A stretch of DNA of 64,000 nt from CBIHON01 sp966211965 (lineage in GTDB: Bacteria; Pseudomonadota; Gammaproteobacteria; Burkholderiales; Burkholderiaceae_D), in assembly GCA_966211965.1 (NCBI GenBank), contig CBIHON010000002.1:1-64000 (forward strand). The letters are read 5' to 3'. The first letter of the stretch is position 1; each line of letters starts with the position of its first letter. Of this stretch, positions 49,512-57,962 are shown in pieces. The notes beneath the pieces were generated by a model, which worked only from the letters and a program-made list of their open reading frames with translations, did no database searches and was not told the origin of the DNA. Made by a program: the position numbers and the translations under genes.

Positions 49512-50417
49512 ATGCTGGTCTTCGGCATCAGCTTTGCCGCCATGGCCAGCCGCTGCGAGATACGGCTGGCTGCGGCCGATGAAGCCCAAGCCAGGAGCCG
49601 AGCCCAGTTCGCGATCGATGAGGTCAGGCGCCTCGAAACCAAATATTCGCGTTATCGCGACGACAGCATCGTATCGCGCATCAATGCCGCCGCCGGGAGC
49701 GAATGGACCGAATGCGATGAGGAGACCGCCGCGCTGTTCGGCTATGCCGATGCCTTGTTTCAAGCCAGCGGCGGGCTGTTTGACATTACCTCGGGGGTGT
49801 TGCGCAAGGCTTGGGATTTTCGCCAAGTGCGAGTGCCGAACGAGCAGGAGCTGGCGCCCTTGCTGGCCTTGATCGGTTGGCACAAGGTGGAGCGTGATGC
49901 CGGCAGGATTCGCTTGCCGACCAGCGGCATGGAAATCGATTTCGGTGGTTTCGGCAAGGAGTACGCGGCCGATCGCGCCGCCGCCGTACTGGCCGCGCAA
50001 GGCGTGCAATCCGGTTACGTCAATCTGGGCGGTGACCTGCGCATTCTCGGCCCGCAGCCCAACGGCGAAGCTTGGCCGATCGGCATACAAGATCCGCGCA
50101 AGGCGGATGGCCTGATTGCGACGATTCCGGTCAGCAGCGGGGCGCTGACGACCAGCGGTGACTATGAGCGCTTCTTCGAGTTGGAAGGCCGCCGCTACTG
50201 CCATATTCTCGATCCCCGCACCGGGCAACCGGTTACCGCATGGCGTTCGGTCAGCGTGCTGGCGCCCTTGGCGATTGCCGCAGGCAGTTGTTCGACGATC
50301 GCCATGCTGAAGCAGGCCGCCGCCCTGCCGTTTCTGGAACAAACCGGCATGGCTTATCTGGCGGTCGACCACGAAGGCAAATTGCACCGCAAGAATATTG
50401 CGTCGCCTGCGGCATGA
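49512..50417 (+). CDS. apbE: FAD:protein FMN transferase (ApbE)
   Basis: Protein of 301 residues of the ApbE family, which attaches FMN covalently to Thr/Ser of target proteins (such as NqrB/C, RnfD/G) from FAD outside the cytoplasm. Visible motifs include YSRYRDDSIVSRIN, DFGGFGKEYAADRAA, VNLGGDLRILGPQP and the C-terminal HILDPRTGQP with the metal-binding Asp. The N-terminus has only a weak hydrophobic segment (LVFGISFAAMA), so export may depend on it or on an alternative start (49422). It ends the TlpA-DUF4266-DUF3570 operon, so its flavinylation target may be within it. Confidence 0.9.
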   Translation: MLVFGISFAAMASRCEIRLAAADEAQARSRAQFAIDEVRRLETKYSRYRDDSIVSRINAAAGSEWTECDEETAALFGYADALFQASGGLFDITSGVLRKAWDFRQVRVPNEQELAPLLALIGWHKVERDAGRIRLPTSGMEIDFGGFGKEYAADRAAAVLAAQGVQSGYVNLGGDLRILGPQPNGEAWPIGIQDPRKADGLIATIPVSSGALTTSGDYERFFELEGRRYCHILDPRTGQPVTAWRSVSVLAPLAIAAGSCSTIAMLKQAAALPFLEQTGMAYLAVDHEGKLHRKNIASPAA

Positions 50418-50442
50418 AGCGTCATCGGGACGCGTGAGTCGC

Positions 50443-50566
50443 TAGAGCAGTTTCAGCCTGACCGTACACGGCCAATCTTGCGCCTGCGATGCTCACCGTA
50501 CCATTCGTACGGTTGCGCTTCTCGGCTCAACCTTGGCTCCTGTACAGTCAGGCTGAAACTGCTCTA
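50443..50566. repeat. Palindromic (MITE/REP-like) element
   Basis: 124 bases. The left arm TAGAGCAGTTTCAGCCTGAC and the right arm GTCAGGCTGAAACTGCTCTA are perfect complements (arms of about 26 bases with one gap). Inside is a second hairpin ACCGTAC/GTACGGT. The whole would form a cruciform. There is no transposase gene. Probably a mobile or structural repeat located after the apbE gene. Confidence 0.8.
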
Positions 50567-50677
50567 ATGCAGCCGGAATTTTCCATGGGATATCGCCATT
50601 TACTGCTGCCTATATGAGAGGCGGCAGCGCTTCTGTTGTTGCATGGCATCAATAGATTTGCTCCTCTAAGTTCCTGT

Positions 50678-50718
50678 TTGACTTTTATGTTCCGGTGCAT
50701 AATAGTACGAACGTTCGA
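50678..50718 (+). promoter_or_regulatory. Promoter and TetR-type operator
   Basis: TTGACT at 50678 and a CATAAT/TAATAG -10 region around 50698-50705. The palindrome CGAACGTTCG at 50708-50717 (inside ACGAACGTTCGA) overlaps the expected start site, as expected for autorepression by the TetR protein encoded at 50769. TetR regulators of fatty-acid genes often use such CGAACG half sites. Confidence 0.55.
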
Positions 50719-50768
50719 TTAAGCTTTGCATAGCTTGCTTATCCGGCGCTTTTTTTACAGGATTTCCC

Positions 50769-51458
50769 GTGGCTTACAACATCGTTGATTCGGCACAAAA
50801 ATTTATGCGCAAAGGTGAACTTACACGCGCCGCCATCCTTGACGTCGCGCTTGACCTGGCCAGCCGTGACGGACTGGAAGGACTGACCATCGGTCTGCTG
50901 GCCGACAAAATGAACATGAGCAAATCCGGCGTGTTCGCACACTTCGGTTCCAGGGAAGACCTGCAGCTTGAAGTGCTGAAGCTTTACCATCATCACTTCG
51001 AGCAAGAAGTGTTTTATCCCAGCATGAAGGAACCGCGCGGACTGCCGCGTCTCCAATCGATGTTTGCGCGCTGGGTCAAGCGGGTCTCGGTCGAAATCGC
51101 TTCCGGCTGCATTTACATCAGCGGGGCGGTGGAATACGACGACCGGCCCGGCGCCATCCGCGAAGAATTGGTCGGCATGGTGCGCACGTGGCAAGAGGCT
51201 TTGTTGCGTTGCGTACAGCAGGCGACCGAAATGGGCCACCTACGCGCCGATACCGATCCTTATCAAATGGTCTACGAAATGTACGGGCTGATCCTGGCCC
51301 TGCACCACGATGCACGATTCATCAAGCGGCCCGGCAGCGTGGAGCGTGCGCAAGCCGGTTTCGAACGCCTGCTGAGCTGCCATCAGGCTCCGCAGCCGCC
51401 CGCCGGCGGCAAGGCGGCAAATCAGAATTCCAAATCCGCTGTGAAGAAAGCAGCCTAA
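50769..51458 (+). CDS. TetR/AcrR family regulator
   Basis: Regulator of 229 residues starting at GTG (50769), chosen from the ACAGGA ribosome site. The HTH spans ~20-65 (ILDVALDLASRDGLEGLT and MNMSKSGVFAHFGS). The C-terminal ligand domain ends in a low-complexity tail (QPPAGGKAANQNSKSAVKK). It precedes an acyl-CoA dehydrogenase gene by 26 bases and probably represses the beta-oxidation cluster, with acyl-CoA or fatty acid as ligand (inference). A CGAACGTTCG palindrome upstream suggests autoregulation. Confidence 0.92.
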   Translation: MAYNIVDSAQKFMRKGELTRAAILDVALDLASRDGLEGLTIGLLADKMNMSKSGVFAHFGSREDLQLEVLKLYHHHFEQEVFYPSMKEPRGLPRLQSMFARWVKRVSVEIASGCIYISGAVEYDDRPGAIREELVGMVRTWQEALLRCVQQATEMGHLRADTDPYQMVYEMYGLILALHHDARFIKRPGSVERAQAGFERLLSCHQAPQPPAGGKAANQNSKSAVKKAA

Positions 51459-51484
51459 TCCGTTCTAGAAGTCAGGAGAAAATC

Positions 51485-53275
51485 ATGGGTCAATACATCG
51501 CTCCCTTGCGTGACATGCAGTTTGTCTTACACGAGTTGTTGCATGTCGAAGAGGAATTGAAACAACTGCCCGCGCATGCGGATCTCGATGCCGACACCAT
51601 CAATCAGGTGCTGGAGGAAGGCGGCAAATTCACCTCCGAAGTACTGTATCCGCTGAACCATTCCGGCGATCGCGAAGGCTGCCGCCTGGACAAGGAAACC
51701 CACGTCGTCCATACGCCGAAGGGTTTCAAGGAAGCCTACAAGCAATACGTCGAAGCCGGCTGGCCGGCCTTGTCCTGCGATCCGGAATACGGCGGCCAGG
51801 GCTTGCCGATCGTGGTCAACAATTCCTTCTACGAGATGCTGAACTCGTCCAACCAGGCCTGGACCATGTACCCCGGCCTGTCGCACGGCGCTTATGAATG
51901 CCTGCACGAACACGGCTCGCCGGAACAAAAGAAACTCTACCTGCCCAAGTTGGCCTCGGGCGAATGGACCGGCACCATGTGCCTGACCGAAGCCCATTGC
52001 GGTACCGACCTCGGCATGCTGCGTACCAAAGCAGAACCGCAGGTCGACGGCTCCTACAAGATCACCGGCGGCAAGATTTTCATCTCCGCCGGCGAGCAGG
52101 ACATGTCGGACAACATCATCCACCTGGTGCTGGCACGTCTGCCCGGCGCCCCGGAGGGATCGAAGGGCATTTCGCTGTTCCTGGTGCCGAAATATCTGCC
52201 GAATGCCGACGGTACGCTCGGCGCGCGCAATCCGATCACCTGCGGCGCGATCGAAGAGAAGATGGGTATCCACGGCAATGCGACTTGCCAGATGAACCTG
52301 GACGGCGCTACAGGGTGGTTGATCGGCGAACCGAACAAGGGCTTGAACGCAATGTTCGTGTTCATGAATGCAGCACGCCTGGGGGTCGGTATGCAATCGC
52401 TCGGTTTGACCGAGGTTGCGTACCAGAACGCGCTGGTGTACGCAAAAGACCGCATCCAGATGCGCAGCTTGTCAGGCCCGAAAGCGCCGGACAAGCCGGC
52501 CGATCCGATCATCGTCCATCCCGACGTGCGGCGCATGCTGTTCACAGCCAAAGCCTATGCTGAAGGCGGCCGCGCCTTCACTTCATACGTCGCACTGCAG
52601 ATCGACCGGGAGCTGAATCATCCGGATGAAGAAGTGCGCAAGGACGCGGCTGACCAAGTCGCATTGCTGACGCCGATCGTCAAGGCCTTCATCACCGACA
52701 ACGGTTGGATCGCTACCTCGGAAGCGATGCAGGTATTCGGCGGCCATGGCTATATTGCCGAGCATGGCATGGAACAGCATGTGCGCGATGCACGGATCAA
52801 TCTGATTTACGAAGGCACCAACACGGTCCAGTCGCTCGACCTGCTGGGACGCAAGGTGTTGATGGACAACGGCGCCAAGCTGCGCAAATTCGGCGCGCAG
52901 ATCCAGGCATTCGTTGAAGAAAACGGCACCGATGAAGCAATGAGCGAATTCATCACGCCGCTGGCCGATCTCGGCGACAAGGTCACCAAGTTGACCATGG
53001 AGATCGGCATGAAGGCGTTCCAGAATCAGGAAGAAGTCGGCGCTGCCGCCGTGCCGTATCTGCGTGTGGTCGGCCACCTGGTGTATGCCTACTTCTTTGC
53101 ACAGATGGCAAAGATCGCCTTGGCTAAACAGGACTCCGGCGATAACTTCTACAAGGCGAAACTGGCGACGGCGCGTTTTTACTTTGCGCGCTTGTTGCCT
53201 GAGACCGCGATGCTGATTCGCCAGGCGCGCTCTGGTTCGGCCAACTTGATGGCACTCGACGCCGATTTGTTTTAA
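51485..53275 (+). CDS. Acyl-CoA dehydrogenase (long form, FadE-like)
   Basis: FAD-dependent enzyme of 596 residues that introduces the trans-2 double bond in acyl-CoA. It has an N-terminal helical domain, a middle domain (TMCLTEAHCGTDLG), a FAD-binding C-terminal part (ARINLIYEGTNTVQSLDLLGR) and an additional C-terminal extension domain, as in ~600-residue FadE-like enzymes. ATG at 51485 with AGGAGAAAATC ribosome site. It is the first enzyme gene of the TetR-controlled beta-oxidation cluster. No dedicated electron-transfer flavoprotein is present in the window. Confidence 0.94.
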   Translation: MGQYIAPLRDMQFVLHELLHVEEELKQLPAHADLDADTINQVLEEGGKFTSEVLYPLNHSGDREGCRLDKETHVVHTPKGFKEAYKQYVEAGWPALSCDPEYGGQGLPIVVNNSFYEMLNSSNQAWTMYPGLSHGAYECLHEHGSPEQKKLYLPKLASGEWTGTMCLTEAHCGTDLGMLRTKAEPQVDGSYKITGGKIFISAGEQDMSDNIIHLVLARLPGAPEGSKGISLFLVPKYLPNADGTLGARNPITCGAIEEKMGIHGNATCQMNLDGATGWLIGEPNKGLNAMFVFMNAARLGVGMQSLGLTEVAYQNALVYAKDRIQMRSLSGPKAPDKPADPIIVHPDVRRMLFTAKAYAEGGRAFTSYVALQIDRELNHPDEEVRKDAADQVALLTPIVKAFITDNGWIATSEAMQVFGGHGYIAEHGMEQHVRDARINLIYEGTNTVQSLDLLGRKVLMDNGAKLRKFGAQIQAFVEENGTDEAMSEFITPLADLGDKVTKLTMEIGMKAFQNQEEVGAAAVPYLRVVGHLVYAYFFAQMAKIALAKQDSGDNFYKAKLATARFYFARLLPETAMLIRQARSGSANLMALDADLF

Positions 53276-53293
53276 ACCCTTGGTTTTGAATTC

Positions 53294-53380
53294 GTAGGAT
53301 GGGTGGAGCGGTCTTTTGCGTAACCCATCCTGTGTGCCGGGAATGATGGGTTACGCAAAAAAACGCTCCACCCATCCTAC
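53294..53380. repeat. Palindromic element of the TAGGATGGGTGGAGCG family
   Basis: 87 bases. The left arm GTAGGATGGGTGGAGCG continues through TTTTGCGTAACCCATC and is mirrored by GATGGGTTACGCAAAA and CGCTCCACCCATCCTAC, giving arms of about 36 bases with two mismatches around a 15-base loop. The outer arm recurs at 1205-1246. Located between two beta-oxidation genes, so the transcript would carry a very stable hairpin. Confidence 0.8.
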
Positions 53381-53428
53381 GGAAAGCATTCCGCGCCCTA
53401 CGTGGCCGAACATATAGAGGATAATTTC

Positions 53429-55828
53429 ATGTCTAATTTCATCGTCAAAAAAGTCGCCGTCCTCGGCGCAGGCGTAATGGGTGCGCAGATCGCCGCCCAT
53501 TGCGTGAATGCCAAAGTCCCCGTCGTGCTGTTCGACCTGCCCGCCAAGGAAGGTCCGAAAAACGGCATCGTCCTGCGCGCCATCGAGAACCTGAAAAAAC
53601 TCAGCCCCGCGCCGCTCGGCAACAAGGACCATGCCGCGCTGATCGAAGTCGCCAACTACGAAGACAATATCGATCTGCTCAGAGGCTGCGACCTGATCAT
53701 CGAAGCAATTGCCGAGCGCATGGACTGGAAGCACGACTTGTATAAAAAAGTCGCACCGCATATCGCGCCGAGTGCGATCTTCGCCTCCAACACTTCCGGC
53801 CTGTCGATCACCGCGCTGTCCGAAGGTTTTGACGCCGACTTGAAAGCGCGGTTTTGCGGCGTGCATTTCTTCAACCCGCCGCGCTACATGCATCTGGTCG
53901 AGCTGATTCCGACCGTCGCCACCAAGCCGGAAATCCTCGACCAGCTCGAAGGCTTTCTTGCTTCCACGCTGGGCAAAGGCGTGGTGCGCGCATTCGACAC
54001 GCCGAACTTCATCGCCAACCGTGTCGGCATCTTCGGCATGCTGGCGACCATCCATGAAGCGGAAAAATATGGTCTCTCGTGCGACGTGGTCGACGACCTG
54101 ACCGGCGCCAAATTGGGCCGTGCCAAGTCGGGCACTTTCCGCACGGCCGACGTGGTCGGCCTGGATACCATGGGCCATGTGATCAAGACCATGCAGGACA
54201 ACCTGAAGGATGATCCTTTCTTCCCGGTCTACAAGACGCCGGACGTGCTGGCCAAGCTGGTCGGCGCCGGTGCGCTGGGGCAGAAGACCGGCGCCGGTTT
54301 CTACAAGAAAGTCGGCAAGGATATCCTGCGTTTCGATTCGGCCAAGAATGACTATGTACCCGGCGGCGGCAAGGCCGACGAACTGGTGGCGCGCATCCTG
54401 AAAGAAAAGGACCCGGTCAAGCGCATGAAGACGCTGCACGATTCGACCAATCCGCAGGCGCAATTCCTGTGGGCGATTTTCCGCGATGTCTTTCATTACA
54501 TCGCGGTGCACTTGGAATCGATCGCCGATAATGCGCGCGACATCGACTTCGCGCTGCGTTGGGGCTTCGGCTGGAATCTCGGTCCCTTTGAGACCTGGCA
54601 AGCTGCCGGCTGGCAGCAGATCGCAAACTGGGTCAAGGAAGATATCGATGCCGGCAAGGCGCTTTCCAGCGCGGCGTTGCCCGCCTGGGTGTTCGATGGC
54701 CAGGTGCACGAAAATTCGGGCGTGCATGCCGCCAATGGTTCGTACTCGCCGGCGAAGAAAACCAATGTGCCGCGCTCGACGCTGCCGGTATATCAACGCC
54801 AGATCTTCCGCGCGCCGCTGGTGGGCGAGGGCGCTGCCGACGGCAAGACCGCGGGTACGACCGTGTTCGAAGACGACTCGGTCCGCATCTGGCATCAAAA
54901 CGACGATGTGCTGATTCTGTCGCTGAAAACCAAGATGCATGTCATCGGCCCGGGCGTCATCACCGGCCTGGCCAAGGCGATCGATGAAGCTGAAAAGAAT
55001 TTCAAGGGGCTGGTGATCTGGAACGCGGATGCGGCCGAAGGCGGCGCATTCTCGGCCGGTGCGGATCTGCAATCGATGCTGCCTTTGTTCATGTCCGGCG
55101 GCGTGAAGGCGATCGAACCCGAAGTCGCGAAACTGCAGCAGGCGCACCAGGCCTTGAAGTACGCCAACGTGCCGGTGGTCGCGGCGGTCGCGGGCATGGC
55201 GCTGGGCGGCGGTTGCGAATTGATGATGCATGCGGCCAAGCGTGTCGCCTCGATCGAATCCTACATCGGCCTGGTCGAGGTCGGCGTCGGTTTGATCCCG
55301 GCCGGCGGCGGTTTGAAGGAAGCCGCGGTGCGTGCAGCCAACGATGCCAAGGGCAACGACATTTTGCAATTCCTGAAAAACTATTTCACCAATGCAGCCA
55401 TGGCCAACGTCTCCAAGTCGGCCCTCGAAGCGCAGAAAATGGGTTACCTGTCGAACGACGACGTGATCGTGTTCAACGCTTACGAGCTGCTGCACGTGGC
55501 CAAGGTGGAAGCGCGCGCGATGTTCGACGCAGGCTATCGTCCGCATCTGAAAGCGCCGGTTCCGGTCACCGGCCGCTACGGCATGGCGACCATCACCGCG
55601 CAACTGGTCAACATGCGCGACGGCGGCTTCATCTCGGCGCACGACTACAAGCTGGGCGCGATGATCGCCGAGATCGTCAGCGGCGGCGATATCGAAGCGG
55701 GCAGCCTGGTGAGCGAACAATGGCTGCTGGATCTGGAACGCAAGGCCTTCATGGAATTGCTGAACAACCCGAAGACGCAGGAACGCATCATGGGCATGAT
55801 GCAGACCGGCAAACCGGTTCGTAACTAA
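53429..55828 (+). CDS. 3-hydroxyacyl-CoA dehydrogenase/enoyl-CoA hydratase fusion (FadN-like order)
   Basis: Bifunctional beta-oxidation enzyme of 799 residues. The order is reversed relative to FadB: the NAD-binding 3-hydroxyacyl-CoA dehydrogenase is N-terminal (GAGVMGAQIAAH, ~11-22; GVHFFNPPRYMHL; FIANRVGIFGM) and the crotonase domain lies at ~495-720 (SAGADLQSML; GMALGGGCELMMH; PAGGGLKEAA). ATG at 53429 is preferred from its AGAGG ribosome site; a GTG at 53402 adds 9 residues. Located between acyl-CoA dehydrogenase and thiolase genes, completing the cycle. Confidence 0.94.
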   Translation: MSNFIVKKVAVLGAGVMGAQIAAHCVNAKVPVVLFDLPAKEGPKNGIVLRAIENLKKLSPAPLGNKDHAALIEVANYEDNIDLLRGCDLIIEAIAERMDWKHDLYKKVAPHIAPSAIFASNTSGLSITALSEGFDADLKARFCGVHFFNPPRYMHLVELIPTVATKPEILDQLEGFLASTLGKGVVRAFDTPNFIANRVGIFGMLATIHEAEKYGLSCDVVDDLTGAKLGRAKSGTFRTADVVGLDTMGHVIKTMQDNLKDDPFFPVYKTPDVLAKLVGAGALGQKTGAGFYKKVGKDILRFDSAKNDYVPGGGKADELVARILKEKDPVKRMKTLHDSTNPQAQFLWAIFRDVFHYIAVHLESIADNARDIDFALRWGFGWNLGPFETWQAAGWQQIANWVKEDIDAGKALSSAALPAWVFDGQVHENSGVHAANGSYSPAKKTNVPRSTLPVYQRQIFRAPLVGEGAADGKTAGTTVFEDDSVRIWHQNDDVLILSLKTKMHVIGPGVITGLAKAIDEAEKNFKGLVIWNADAAEGGAFSAGADLQSMLPLFMSGGVKAIEPEVAKLQQAHQALKYANVPVVAAVAGMALGGGCELMMHAAKRVASIESYIGLVEVGVGLIPAGGGLKEAAVRAANDAKGNDILQFLKNYFTNAAMANVSKSALEAQKMGYLSNDDVIVFNAYELLHVAKVEARAMFDAGYRPHLKAPVPVTGRYGMATITAQLVNMRDGGFISAHDYKLGAMIAEIVSGGDIEAGSLVSEQWLLDLERKAFMELLNNPKTQERIMGMMQTGKPVRN

Positions 55829-55846
55829 ATATTTCGGAATAGGCGG

Positions 55847-55888
55847 GTCAGAGTTTTTTTCGCGGGCTTTTGCGAAAATTACTCTGAC
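55847..55888. other. Stem-loop between hydratase/dehydrogenase and thiolase genes
   Basis: GTCAGAGTTTTTTTCGC pairs with GCGAAAATTACTCTGAC, 15 of 17 positions, with an 8-base loop. It may attenuate or stabilise the transcript, or be a small dispersed repeat. Confidence 0.6.
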
Positions 55889-55910
55889 TCCCTCTGATCA
55901 GGAGCAATAA

Positions 55911-57107
55911 ATGAGCAAACAACTTCAAGACGCATACATCGTCGCCGCAACCCGCACCCCGATCGGCAAGGCGCCGCGCGGCATGTTCAAGAATACCCGG
56001 CCCGACGACCTGTTGGTGCGCGTGTTGCAATCTGCACTGTCGCAGGTGCCGAATCTCGATCCGAAGCAGATCGAGGATGCGATCGTCGGCTGTTCCTTCC
56101 CGGAAGCCGAGCAAGGCAGCAACATGGCGCGCATGGCCGTGCTGCTGGCCGGTTTGCCCAATACGGTCGGCGGCGTCACCGTCAACCGTTTCTGCGCCTC
56201 CGGCATCACGGCGGTGGCGATGGCGGCCGACCGCATCCGCGTCGGCCAGGCCGACGTGATGATCGCGGCTGGCGCCGAATCGATGTCGATGGTGCCGATG
56301 ATGGGTCATCATCCCTCGATGAACATGGGCATGTTCAAGGATGAAAATATCGGCATGGCATACGGTATGGGCCTGACCGCCGAGAAGGTCGCGCAGCAAT
56401 GGAAGGTTTCGCGCGAAGCGCAAGACCAGTTCGCGCTCGACTCGCACATGAAGGCCTTGGCTGCACAGAAAGCCGGCTACTTCGATGCCGAGATGACTTC
56501 GGTCGAGATCGTCGAAAAATTCCCGAATCTCGAGACCGGCAAGATCGACGTCAAGACCCGCACCGTCAATCAGGATGAGGGCGCGCGTGCCGATTCCAGC
56601 CTGGCCGTTCTGGGCAAGTTGAAGCCGGTGTTTGCCGCCAAAGGAACAGTCACTGCCGGCAATAGTTCGCAGACTTCGGATGGCGCCGGTGCGCTGATCC
56701 TGGTCAGCGAAAAAATCCTGAAGCAATTCAATCTCACTCCGCTGGCGCGTTTTGTCTCGTTCGCCGTACGGGGCGTGCCGCCGGAGATCATGGGCATCGG
56801 TCCGAAGGAAGCGATTCCTGCGGCTTGCCGTGCGGCCGGTATCACGCAAGAGCAGATCGACTGGTTCGAGTTGAACGAGGCCTTCGCTGCCCAATCGCTG
56901 GCGGTGATCCAGGATCTCGGTCTCGATCCGGCCAAGGTTAACCCGATGGGCGGCGCGATTGCCTTGGGCCATCCGCTCGGCGCGACCGGTGCAATCCGTT
57001 CAGCGACCGTGATCCACGCATTGCGCCGCAACAACATGAAGTACGGCATGGTGACGATGTGTGTTGGAACAGGCATGGGTGCGGCCGGCATATTCGAGCG
57101 GATGTAA
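55911..57107 (+). CDS. fadA: Acetyl-CoA C-acyltransferase (3-ketoacyl-CoA thiolase)
   Basis: Thiolase of 398 residues that cleaves 3-ketoacyl-CoA to acetyl-CoA and shortened acyl-CoA. The nucleophilic Cys is in TVNRFCASGI (~92), the His is in NEAFAAQ/GHPLGATG, and the C-terminal Cys is in CVGTGMGAAG. Length and the N-terminal DAYIVAATRTPIGKAPRG are typical. Ribosome site CAGGAGC. Fourth gene of the cluster; an intrinsic terminator at 57128-57160 follows it. Confidence 0.95.
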   Translation: MSKQLQDAYIVAATRTPIGKAPRGMFKNTRPDDLLVRVLQSALSQVPNLDPKQIEDAIVGCSFPEAEQGSNMARMAVLLAGLPNTVGGVTVNRFCASGITAVAMAADRIRVGQADVMIAAGAESMSMVPMMGHHPSMNMGMFKDENIGMAYGMGLTAEKVAQQWKVSREAQDQFALDSHMKALAAQKAGYFDAEMTSVEIVEKFPNLETGKIDVKTRTVNQDEGARADSSLAVLGKLKPVFAAKGTVTAGNSSQTSDGAGALILVSEKILKQFNLTPLARFVSFAVRGVPPEIMGIGPKEAIPAACRAAGITQEQIDWFELNEAFAAQSLAVIQDLGLDPAKVNPMGGAIALGHPLGATGAIRSATVIHALRRNNMKYGMVTMCVGTGMGAAGIFERM

Positions 57108-57127
57108 GCATAGAAATACATGAGGGA

Positions 57128-57160
57128 AAGCCGTGCGGTGTGATGCCGCGCGGCTTTTTT
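57128..57160 (+). terminator. Intrinsic terminator after thiolase gene
   Basis: AAGCCGTGCGG and CCGCGCGGCTT form a GC-rich stem with a short loop, followed directly by TTTTTTATT. Transcripts of the beta-oxidation cluster end here or partly read through to the enoyl-CoA hydratase gene that starts 27 bases later. Confidence 0.85.
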
Positions 57161-57186
57161 ATTCAGCAATCGTTTCAGGAGACTCC

Positions 57187-57957
57187 ATGGACATTTCCAC
57201 CAGCAAGGCAAACGGTATCCTCAACATCGAATTCAATCGGCCCGAGAAAAAAAACGCCATTACGGCGGCGATGTATCAAATGATGGCAGACGCCTTGAGG
57301 GACGCGGAGGGCGATGCGTCGGTGCGGGCGATTTTATTTACCGGCAAGCCGGAGGTATTCACCGCCGGCAACGACCTCGAAGATTTCATGAAGTCGTCGA
57401 CGCAAGGTGCGATCAGCGATCGTCCGGTTGCGCAATTCATGCACAACCTCAGTCATGCCGCCAAGCCGGTGGTTGCTGCCGTGGCAGGCAATGCGATTGG
57501 CATCGGCACGACGATGCTGTTGCATTGCGATTTGGTTTATGCGGCCGAGAATGCGAAATTTGCGCTGCCCTTTGCGCAGCTCGGCCTGTGTCCGGAATTC
57601 TCTTCCAGCATGTTGCTGCCGCAACTTGCCGGCTATCCGCGCGCGGCAGAAAAATTATTGCTGGGCGAAGCTTTCTCGGCGCAAGAGGCCTATGACATGG
57701 GATTGGTCAGCAGGGTATTGCCTTTGAATGACTTGACGGCCTTTGTCAATTCGCAGGCGGCAAAGCTGGCGGCGTTGCCGGCGTCGTCGCTGCGCGTGAC
57801 CAAGAGCCTCATGAAAGCCGCGCAGAACACCGCGATCGATGCCCGGATGCAGGAAGAAAACAAACACTTCGGCGCGATGCTGGCTACGCCGGAAGCGAAG
57901 GAAGCGTTTGCCGCTTTCTTTCAGAAGCGCAAACCGGATTTCACGAAATTCTCATAA
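57187..57957 (+). CDS. Enoyl-CoA hydratase/isomerase family protein
   Basis: Crotonase-fold protein of 256 residues. The oxyanion-hole segments EVFTAGNDLEDF and GNAIGIGTTMLLH and the conserved SSSMLLPQLAG are present. The position of acidic residues resembles isomerase-type or hydratase members, so the exact reaction (hydratase or delta3-delta2 isomerase) is not certain. It lies just after the thiolase terminator on the same strand and is probably partly co-expressed with the beta-oxidation genes. Confidence 0.9.
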   Translation: MDISTSKANGILNIEFNRPEKKNAITAAMYQMMADALRDAEGDASVRAILFTGKPEVFTAGNDLEDFMKSSTQGAISDRPVAQFMHNLSHAAKPVVAAVAGNAIGIGTTMLLHCDLVYAAENAKFALPFAQLGLCPEFSSSMLLPQLAGYPRAAEKLLLGEAFSAQEAYDMGLVSRVLPLNDLTAFVNSQAAKLAALPASSLRVTKSLMKAAQNTAIDARMQEENKHFGAMLATPEAKEAFAAFFQKRKPDFTKFS

Positions 57958-57962
57958 GCGGA

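Larger units (their letters stand above)
50418..50768. other. Intergenic region with palindromic element and TetR promoter
   Basis: 351 bases with no ORF accepted. It holds the 124-base palindromic element 50443-50566 and the promoter/operator 50678-50718 of the TetR gene. Between them (50570-50675) I see nothing specific. Confidence 0.6.

Noticed and set aside
53351..55720. 789-codon minus-strand frame
   Set aside because: Antisense to the dehydrogenase/hydratase fusion with intact catalytic motifs.
57128..57186. In-frame upstream start of the enoyl-CoA hydratase at 57133
   Set aside because: It would translate through the thiolase terminator hairpin; the ATG at 57187 gives the family-typical N-terminus and follows an AGGAGA ribosome site.
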